From assembly GCF_014385095.1 (NCBI RefSeq), contig NZ_JACRTC010000007.1, forward strand, positions 1-64,000: a stretch of DNA of 64,000 nucleotides, written 5' to 3'. The notes beneath the pieces were generated by a model that did not search any database, had not been told where the DNA came from, and saw only the letters and a list, made by a program, of their open reading frames with translations. The DNA is from Zongyangia hominis. GTDB taxonomy: Bacteria > Bacillota > Clostridia > Oscillospirales > Ruminococcaceae. Below, piece after piece: positions 58,084 through 64,000 of the stretch. The stretch's first letter is position 1; each line of letters opens with the position of its first letter. A program made the translations under genes and the position numbers.

Positions 58084-59097
58084 ATGGTAGTCATTCTCAA
58101 AGAACACGCGGAAGAAAAAAAGGTGGACCAGCTCTTAGGCTGGCTGGAACTGATGGGCGTAAGGGCCAGCATCATCAAGGGCTCCCACACCACCATTCTG
58201 GGACTCGTCGGCGACACTTCCAAGATCGACATCGATTCCATCCGGGCGGTGGACATCGTCGAAAACGTCACCCGGGTCCAGGAGCCCTATAAAAACGCCA
58301 ACCGGAAATTTCATCCCGACGACTCCGTCATCGACATCGGCGCGCTCAAACTAGGCGGCGAGCGCTTCCACGTGATTTCCGGGCCCTGCTCGGTGGAGAG
58401 TGAGGAGCAGATTCTGGAAGTGGCAAAGCGCGTCAAGGCGGCGGGCGCCACCATGCTCCGGGGCGGCGCATTCAAACCCAGGACTTCCCCCTATGCCTTC
58501 CAGGGCCTCAAGGCCGAGGGCATCGAATACTTGCTGGAAGCCAAAAAAATCACCGGCATGCCCATCGTCACCGAGATCATGAGCATCGCCCATCTGGACC
58601 TGTTCGAGGATGTGGACGTCATCCAGGTGGGGGCCAGAAATATGCAGAACTTCGAGCTGCTCAAGGAGCTGGGCAAATCGAAAAAGCCCATCCTCCTCAA
58701 ACGGGGCCTGGCCAACACCCTAGAGGAGCTTCTCATGAGCGCCGAATACATCATGGCCGGCGGCAACCCCAACGTCATCCTCTGCGAGCGGGGCATCCGC
58801 ACATTCGAGACCTTCACCCGCAACACCCTGGACATCTCCGCCGTCCCCATCCTCAAAAAGAAGTCCCACCTCCCCGTGGTGGTGGATCCCAGCCACGCCA
58901 CTGGCATCACCTGGCTCGTGGAGCCCCTCTCCAAGGCGGCGGTGGTCTGCGGCGCGGACGGCCTGATCATCGAGGTCCACAATAACCCCGCCAAGGCCCT
59001 CTCCGACGGTCCTCAGTCCCTGACCCCCGACCAGTTCGACGCCATCATGCAGCCGCTGACCCAGCTCGTGGGCTACACCGGCAGAAAGATGGGGTAG
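58084..59097 (+). CDS. aroF: 3-deoxy-7-phosphoheptulonate (DAHP) synthase, type I-beta
   Basis: The 337-residue enzyme condenses phosphoenolpyruvate and erythrose 4-phosphate, the first step of the shikimate pathway. An N-terminal ferredoxin-like domain (about 1-70) precedes the barrel with GPCSVESEEQILEVA, GGAFKPRTSPYAFQG, VGARNMQNFELLKE and PVVVDPSHATG. It is the AroF/AroG form of Gram-positives without a chorismate mutase fusion. ATG 58084 follows GGGGGTAAT. It is the first structural gene after the attenuator. Confidence 0.96.
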   Translation: MVVILKEHAEEKKVDQLLGWLELMGVRASIIKGSHTTILGLVGDTSKIDIDSIRAVDIVENVTRVQEPYKNANRKFHPDDSVIDIGALKLGGERFHVISGPCSVESEEQILEVAKRVKAAGATMLRGGAFKPRTSPYAFQGLKAEGIEYLLEAKKITGMPIVTEIMSIAHLDLFEDVDVIQVGARNMQNFELLKELGKSKKPILLKRGLANTLEELLMSAEYIMAGGNPNVILCERGIRTFETFTRNTLDISAVPILKKKSHLPVVVDPSHATGITWLVEPLSKAAVVCGADGLIIEVHNNPAKALSDGPQSLTPDQFDAIMQPLTQLVGYTGRKMG

Positions 59098-59100
59098 GAC

Positions 59101-59928
59101 ATGAAAATCGGAATTGTGGGCCTTGGCCTGATGGGCGCGTCCTTTGCCAAGGCACTCAAACGCTACACCTCCCACACCGTACTGGGCCTCGACAGGGACC
59201 CCGCCGTGCGGGAATCGGCGCTCCACGACGGCGCGGTGGATGAGGTCCACGAGGACCCCGCCTTTCTCTCCCAGTGCGCGGTCACCTTCCTGTGCCTCTT
59301 CCCCGTCCAGACGGTGGCCTTTGTCAAAGAAAACCTCTCCCATTTCCAAAAAGGCTCCATTGTGGCGGACATCTGCGGCATCAAGGGCTATGTGGTAAAC
59401 GCTCTTAGCCAAATGGAACTGCCGTTCATTTACCTTCCTTCCCATCCCATGGCGGGCCGGGAGGTCTGCGGCTACCACGGCTCCTTGGAAAGCCTGTTTG
59501 TGGGCGCCAGCTACATCTGCACCCCCGTGGACGCACCGCAATACGCGGTGGACACGCTGGAAAGCCTGGTGCGCTCCATCGGCTTTACCGATTTTGTGGT
59601 TACCACCCCGGCGGACCACGACCGCATCATCGCCTTCACCTCCCAGCTTCCCCACGTCATTTCCAACGCCTATGTCAAAAGTCCCAGCTGCTCAAAGCAT
59701 AACGGCTTTTCGGCGGGTAGCTACAAGGACCTCTCCCGGGTGGCCAAGCTCAACGAAGAGATGTGGAGCGATTTGTTCCTCCTCAACCGGGAAAGCCTCC
59801 TCTCGGAGCTCGACACCCTGCTGCAAAACCTCGCCCAGTACCGGGATGCCTTGGCCCGGGAGGACCGGGACGCCCTGCGCGACCTGCTGAGAGAGGGCAG
59901 AATCATCAAGGAGGAATGTGACCAATGA
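59101..59928 (+). CDS. tyrA: Prephenate dehydrogenase
   Basis: The 275-residue enzyme converts prephenate to 4-hydroxyphenylpyruvate for tyrosine. The NAD-binding motif is KIGIVGLGLMGASFAKAL; the active-site region has YLPSHPMAGREVCGYHGS with the catalytic His, and TPADHDRIIAFTSQLPHVIS. It has no ACT or chorismate mutase domain. It starts three bases after the DAHP synthase stop and overlaps aroB by four bases. Confidence 0.95.
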   Translation: MKIGIVGLGLMGASFAKALKRYTSHTVLGLDRDPAVRESALHDGAVDEVHEDPAFLSQCAVTFLCLFPVQTVAFVKENLSHFQKGSIVADICGIKGYVVNALSQMELPFIYLPSHPMAGREVCGYHGSLESLFVGASYICTPVDAPQYAVDTLESLVRSIGFTDFVVTTPADHDRIIAFTSQLPHVISNAYVKSPSCSKHNGFSAGSYKDLSRVAKLNEEMWSDLFLLNRESLLSELDTLLQNLAQYRDALAREDRDALRDLLREGRIIKEECDQ

Positions 59929-60980
59929 AAAAAATCCATGTCAGCGCGTCGAGGGGCTACGACATCCTCATCGGCCGCAATCTGTTAACAGACGCGGGCT
60001 ATTATCTGAAACAGGTCCTTTCCCCCAAGCGGGTCTGCGTCGTCTCGGACGACGTGGTCTTCCCCCTCTATGGGGAAAATGTCGTCTCCTCTTTGGAGGG
60101 CGCGGGATTTTCCGTCGTCACTTTTGTCTTCCCCCACGGCGAGCCCCAGAAAAATTTGTCCACCGTCTCCGAGCTCTTTGACTTTCTCGTCAAAGAGGGC
60201 TTTACCCGCACCGACGTGCTGGTGGCGCTGGGCGGGGGCGTGGTGGGGGACTTGACCGGCTTTGCCGCCGCCTGCTACCTGCGGGGGGTCAAATTCGTCC
60301 AGATTCCCACCACCTTTCTGGCCCAGATCGACTCGTCGGTGGGCGGCAAAACCGGCGTGGACATCCCCGGCGGCAAGAACCTGGTGGGCGCTTTCTGGCA
60401 GCCGAGCCTCGTACTGTGCGACATCGCCACCCTCTCCACCCTGTCCCCGGACATCTTTGCCGACGGCACGGCGGAGGCCATCAAATATGGCCTCATCTAC
60501 GACGCCGACCTCTTCGACGTCTTCCGTAATCATCTGTTGGAAGAGCATCTCTTCGACGTGGTTTACCGCTGCATCGAGATCAAAAAGCAAGTGGTGGAAG
60601 AGGACGAATTTGACACGGGGCTGCGGATGATCTTAAACTTCGGCCACACTCTGGGCCACGCCATCGAAAAGTCCTACCACTTTACCGGCATCACCCACGG
60701 ACGGGCGGTGGCGGTGGGCATGGTCCTCATTTCCGACGCCTGCGCAAAAAACGGCCTGCTCTCCATTTCCGACGCCGAGGCCATCCGCTCCACCATCCAA
60801 AGCCACGGCCTGCCCGTGTCGGTGCCGCTGGAGACAGGTTCGCTGTGTGCCCTGTGCGGCAGCGACAAGAAGATGGATGGGGACACCCTCAACCTCATTA
60901 TCCTTGAGGACATCGGCCACGCGGCGGTGCGGAAAATGTCTTTAGCGGGGCTCCAGGAATTTATGGGAAACGAGGGGTGA
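59925..60980 (+). CDS. aroB: 3-dehydroquinate synthase
   Basis: The 351-residue enzyme cyclises DAHP to 3-dehydroquinate with NAD and a metal. Landmarks are ALGGGVVGDLTGFAAACYLRG, QIPTTFLAQIDSSVGGKTGVD, GTAEAIKYGLI and the metal ligands in RMILNFGHTLGHAIE and GITHGRAVAVGM. Length is normal. ATGA overlap with tyrA shows tight coupling in the operon. Confidence 0.97.
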   Translation: MKKIHVSASRGYDILIGRNLLTDAGYYLKQVLSPKRVCVVSDDVVFPLYGENVVSSLEGAGFSVVTFVFPHGEPQKNLSTVSELFDFLVKEGFTRTDVLVALGGGVVGDLTGFAAACYLRGVKFVQIPTTFLAQIDSSVGGKTGVDIPGGKNLVGAFWQPSLVLCDIATLSTLSPDIFADGTAEAIKYGLIYDADLFDVFRNHLLEEHLFDVVYRCIEIKKQVVEEDEFDTGLRMILNFGHTLGHAIEKSYHFTGITHGRAVAVGMVLISDACAKNGLLSISDAEAIRSTIQSHGLPVSVPLETGSLCALCGSDKKMDGDTLNLIILEDIGHAAVRKMSLAGLQEFMGNEG

Positions 60981-60984
60981 CAAG

Positions 60985-62253
60985 ATGGATGTTATGGTAA
61001 GCGCCTCCACCCTGCGCGGGACGGCTTCGGCCGTCCCCTCCAAGAGTATGGGGCACCGCAGTCTGATCTGCGCGGCTTTGGCCGGTGGCGGGACCGTCTC
61101 GGGCCTTCGCTTCTCGGCGGATATCTCCGCCACCGTGGACGCTCTCTCCGCCATGGGCTTTTCGCTCACCAGGGACGGCGGGGCCGTTCGGGCCGGGGCT
61201 TTTACGCCGCCGTCCTCTCGGGGCGGAGAACTGCCCGTCATCGACTGCAATGAGTCCGGCTCCACCCTGCGCTTTCTCATCCCGGTGGCGGCGGCGCTGG
61301 GAGAAAGCGTCACCTTCACCGGCCGCGGGCGGCTCCCCAGCCGTCCCATCGGCGTCCTCACCGACGCCCTCTCCCAGCACGGCGTCTTCTTCTCCGGAGA
61401 CTCCCTCCCCCTTTCCATGTCAGGATACCTGAAACCGGGACATTTCCGTCTCCCCGGCAATGTGAGCTCCCAGTATATTTCCGGGCTTCTCTTTGCCCTG
61501 CCCCTCCTGGAGGGTGACAGCGTCGTCGAGATCACCACCCCGCTGGAATCAAAGCCCTACATCGACCTGACCGTCAAGGCCCTCGGGGACTTCGGCATCA
61601 AGGTCACTGAGACGTCCCAGGGATATGCCGTCCGGGGAAATCAGCGCTATGAGCCCCGGGACTGTGCGGTGGAGGGGGACTATTCAAACGCGGCCTTCTT
61701 CGCCTGCGGGGCCGCTTTGGGCGGCGCCGTGCTCACCACGGGCCTTGATCCCGCCTCCCTCCAGGGGGATCGGGACATTTTCCCCCTTTTAGAGCGGATG
61801 GGCGCGAAGGTAACGTGGGAAACGGACGGCGTGCGGGTCCAATCGGGGCCGCTGCGGGGAATCGACATCGACGCGTCTCAGATTCCCGACCTGGTCCCCG
61901 TTTTGGCTGTCACCGCCGCCTTCTGCGAGGGTGAGACCACCATCTATAACGCCGGACGCCTTCGCCTCAAGGAGAGCGACCGGCTCTCCGCCGTCTCCGA
62001 TTGTCTGCGCCGCTTGGGCGCTCAGGTGGAGGAAGGGTCCGACCGGTTAAAGATCACCGGCAAGCCCCGGCTTTTGGGCGGCGAGGTGGACGGCTGCAAC
62101 GACCACCGCATCGTCATGGCCATGGCGGTGGCGGCCCTGCGCTGTGAGGGCCCTGTCATCATCCGGGGAGCCCAGGCGGTGGAAAAATCCTACGGCGCCT
62201 TTTTTGAAGATTATCAAGCATTAGGAGGAAACTGTCATGTCATCCGTGATTGA
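60985..62253 (+). CDS. aroA: 3-phosphoshikimate 1-carboxyvinyltransferase (EPSP synthase)
   Basis: The 422-residue enzyme joins shikimate 3-phosphate and phosphoenolpyruvate. It has the family motifs VPSKSMGHRSLICAAL, CNESGSTLRFLIPVA (the usual LGNAGTAMRPL region, here the class II-like NxSGST form), RLRLKESDRLSAV and CNDHRIVMAMAVAAL. The SGSTLRF form is seen in class II EPSP synthases. It overlaps aroC by 17 bases. Confidence 0.95.
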   Translation: MDVMVSASTLRGTASAVPSKSMGHRSLICAALAGGGTVSGLRFSADISATVDALSAMGFSLTRDGGAVRAGAFTPPSSRGGELPVIDCNESGSTLRFLIPVAAALGESVTFTGRGRLPSRPIGVLTDALSQHGVFFSGDSLPLSMSGYLKPGHFRLPGNVSSQYISGLLFALPLLEGDSVVEITTPLESKPYIDLTVKALGDFGIKVTETSQGYAVRGNQRYEPRDCAVEGDYSNAAFFACGAALGGAVLTTGLDPASLQGDRDIFPLLERMGAKVTWETDGVRVQSGPLRGIDIDASQIPDLVPVLAVTAAFCEGETTIYNAGRLRLKESDRLSAVSDCLRRLGAQVEEGSDRLKITGKPRLLGGEVDGCNDHRIVMAMAVAALRCEGPVIIRGAQAVEKSYGAFFEDYQALGGNCHVIRD

Positions 62254-63346
62254 CCAGAACATTAAAGTCTCCATCTTTGGCGAGTCCCACAGCCCACAAA
62301 TCGGCGTGGTCATGGACAATCTTCCCGCCGGTCTTCCCATCGACATGGACAGGGTCCTCGCCTTTATGGCTCGGCGGGCTCCCCAGGCCGCGTCCTATTC
62401 CACCGCCCGGAGGGAGGCTGACGTGCCTCAGGTGGTCTCGGGGCTCTTTGAAGGGCACACCACCGGCACCCCGCTGTGCGCCCTCATCGCCAACACCGAC
62501 ACCCGCTCCAAGGATTACGAGGAGATGCGCGCCAAGGCCCGCCCGGGCCACGCCGACTTCACCGGCTTTCTGCGCTACCACGGCCAAAACGACTACCGGG
62601 GCGGTGGCCACTTCTCCGGGCGGCTGACGGCCCCGCTGTGCTTCGCGGGCGCTGTGGCTCTCCAGGCCCTGGAGGGTCTCGGCGTCACGGTGGGCGCTCA
62701 CATCCTCTCCCTGGGCGGGGTGTGGGACAACGCCTTTGACCCGGTGGATATTTCGGCCAAAGAGCTGCGCGCGGTCAGCGGGGCCGAGTTCCCCGTCACC
62801 GTGAGCCCCGTCAAGCTCAAGATGCTGGAAGCCGTGGAAGAAGCGCGCAAGGACAAAAATTCCCTGGGCGGCACCATCGAGTGCTGCGCCGTGGGGGTGC
62901 GGCCGGGCCTCGGATCCCCCATGTTCGACGGGCTGGAAAACGTCATTTCCCGCATCGTCTTCGGCATCCCCGCCGTCAAGGGCATCGAGTTCGGCAGCGG
63001 CTTTGACTGCGCGGGCATGACCGGCAGGGAGCACAACGACCCCTTTTATATGGACGAAAACGGCATGGTCAAAACCAAGACCAACAACCACGGCGGCATC
63101 CTGGGCGGCATCTCGTCGGGCATGCCCCTCATTTTCCGGGTGGCGGTCAAGCCCACCCCCTCCATCGCGTCGGAGCAGGACACGGTGGACTTTGTCGGCG
63201 GCAAAGACGAAAAGATCGCCATCACCGGGCGGCACGACCCCTGCGTCGTCCCCCGGGCGGTGCCCTGCGTGGAGGCGGCGCTGGCGCTCGGCCTCTTGGA
63301 CGCCTATCTGGCCCCCCGGCCCACGCTGGAAGAAGAAAGGCGGTAA
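62237..63346 (+). CDS. aroC: Chorismate synthase
   Basis: The 369-residue FMN-dependent enzyme makes chorismate. Signatures are IFGESHSPQIGVVMDNLPAG, the arginine-rich MARRAPQAASYSTARREADV, GHADFTGFLRYHGQNDYRGGGHFSGR and TNNHGGILGGISSGMPL, plus RHDPCVVPRAVPCVEA. Length is normal. It starts inside the end of aroA and is followed by pheA after five bases. Confidence 0.97.
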   Translation: MSSVIDQNIKVSIFGESHSPQIGVVMDNLPAGLPIDMDRVLAFMARRAPQAASYSTARREADVPQVVSGLFEGHTTGTPLCALIANTDTRSKDYEEMRAKARPGHADFTGFLRYHGQNDYRGGGHFSGRLTAPLCFAGAVALQALEGLGVTVGAHILSLGGVWDNAFDPVDISAKELRAVSGAEFPVTVSPVKLKMLEAVEEARKDKNSLGGTIECCAVGVRPGLGSPMFDGLENVISRIVFGIPAVKGIEFGSGFDCAGMTGREHNDPFYMDENGMVKTKTNNHGGILGGISSGMPLIFRVAVKPTPSIASEQDTVDFVGGKDEKIAITGRHDPCVVPRAVPCVEAALALGLLDAYLAPRPTLEEERR

Positions 63347-63351
63347 TTCCC

Positions 63352-64000
63352 ATGGATTTAACACAGCTTCGCCAACAGATCGACGAGGTGGACGGACAGA
63401 TCGTCGAGCTTTTCAAAACGCGGATGGCCCTGGTGGACGGGGTCGCCCGGTATAAGCGGGAACACAGTATCCCGGTCCTCCACGCGGGACGAGAAGAGGA
63501 GGTCCTCGACCGGGCGGCCAAGCTGGCGGGGCCCGAACTGGCCGGGGCCAGCCGGGTGCTCTTCACCACCCTCATGGACGTGAGCAAGGGCAGTCAGTAT
63601 TCCCAGAACCTGCCCCCCGATTCCAAGCTCCTCTCCTACCGGGACCGGGCCAAGGAGCCCTTTGTCCTCCCGTCGGCGGCCCGGGTGGGCTGCCAGGGGG
63701 TGATGGGGGCCTATTCCTCCATCGCCGCCCGCCGCATGTTCCCCCAGCCGGACCTGCGCTTCTACCGTCACTTCGCCGACGTCTTCGACGCGGTGGACCA
63801 AGGGGAAATCGACTTCGGGGTCCTGCCCATTGAAAACTCCTCGGCGGGCAGCGTCGGGGAGGTCTACGACCTGATGAAAGCCCACGATTTTTCCATCGCC
63901 GCGGCTCTCAAGCTCCGCATCGACCACTGCCTGGTGGCCAAGGACTCCATGGACATCGGTAAGATTACCAAGGTCTACTCCCATGAGCAGGGCATCAACC
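63352..64000 (+). CDS. pheA: Chorismate mutase/prephenate dehydratase (P-protein), cut by window end
   Basis: The visible 216 codons encode an N-terminal AroQ-type chorismate mutase (DLTQLRQQIDEVDGQIVELFKTRMAL, about 1-85) and, from about residue 110, the prephenate dehydratase domain: VGCQGVMGAYSSIAARRMF, FGVLPIENSSAGSVGEVYDLM and KLRIDHCLVA. The fusion makes phenylpyruvate from chorismate. The rest, including any ACT domain for Phe feedback, lies beyond the edge. It is the sixth structural gene of the attenuated operon. Confidence 0.95.
   Translation, partial: MDLTQLRQQIDEVDGQIVELFKTRMALVDGVARYKREHSIPVLHAGREEEVLDRAAKLAGPELAGASRVLFTTLMDVSKGSQYSQNLPPDSKLLSYRDRAKEPFVLPSAARVGCQGVMGAYSSIAARRMFPQPDLRFYRHFADVFDAVDQGEIDFGVLPIENSSAGSVGEVYDLMKAHDFSIAAALKLRIDHCLVAKDSMDIGKITKVYSHEQGIN

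Noticed and set aside
1..64000. CRISPR arrays, rRNA or tRNA genes
   Set aside because: No regularly spaced repeats and no rRNA or canonical tRNA sequence were seen apart from the tRNA-like part of tmRNA.

Overview
This window looks like chromosomal DNA of an anaerobic, high-GC member of the Clostridia. The best guess is an Oscillospirales/Ruminococcaceae-type gut bacterium; the genus cannot be set from sequence alone. The reasons are a Clostridium-type SRP RNA beside dnaX, a T-box in front of 2-isopropylmalate synthase, a glmS ribozyme, indolepyruvate:ferredoxin oxidoreductase, YtaF, and strong consensus promoters (TTGACA-17-TATAAT) on a GC-rich background.

Layout. 1-1945: lower-GC debris of a mobilizable element (cysteine-rich VLP protein, frameshifted MobV relaxase, small ORF) ending 77 bases beyond the 3' end of ssrA. 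2022-5928: minus-strand housekeeping block read from a consensus promoter as SRP RNA, dnaX, ybaB, recR, smpB, ssrA. 6165-11398: rRNA uracil methyltransferase, azlCD, a nitrilase-family amidase, and an AbrB-ABC operon with a palindromic operator over its -10. 11442-18916: a seven-gene minus-strand block (PucR regulator, NCS1 permease, nitrilase-family amidase, DUF1177, AroM, M29-like enzyme, Asp/Glu/hydantoin racemase) that looks like an uncharacterised catabolic pathway. 19111-34769: lipid genes (glycosyltransferase with an apparent AUC start, PlsY-like acyltransferase), assorted enzymes, a ricin-lectin protein with a histone-H1-like tail, an iron alcohol dehydrogenase, YtaF, a frameshifted hemolysin III gene, an ECF sigma factor and a double-domain PPK2. 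34986-45746: T-box-controlled leuA, a radical SAM protein, the paaK-iorA-iorB-ACT aryl-pyruvate cluster, a sodium symporter and MntP. 46157-49372: DUF5685, J-domain, membrane and prenyltransferase-repeat genes. 49688-53409: glmS with its ribozyme, then pepV. 53628-57445: OPT transporter, a PqqD-like/winged-helix pair and a small transaldolase. 57784-64000: a complete aromatic operon (DAHP synthase, prephenate dehydrogenase, aroB, aroA, aroC, chorismate mutase/prephenate dehydratase running off the edge).

The strongest new observation is in front of that aromatic operon. A consensus promoter drives a short ORF with its own Shine-Dalgarno, encoding a 41-residue peptide with 8 Phe and 2 Tyr, eight of these ten within a dozen codons, followed by a strong intrinsic terminator just before the DAHP synthase start. 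This is the architecture of phenylalanine/tyrosine transcription attenuation by a leader peptide. The second candidate is the PucR/NCS1/DUF1177/AroM/M29/racemase block, in which AroM sits away from the shikimate genes and keeps two cysteines in racemase-like contexts.

The genes fit an amino-acid-fermenting lifestyle: peptide uptake (OPT) and dipeptidase, aryl-pyruvate oxidation with CoA-ligase energy recovery, branched-chain export, and tightly regulated aromatic and leucine synthesis.
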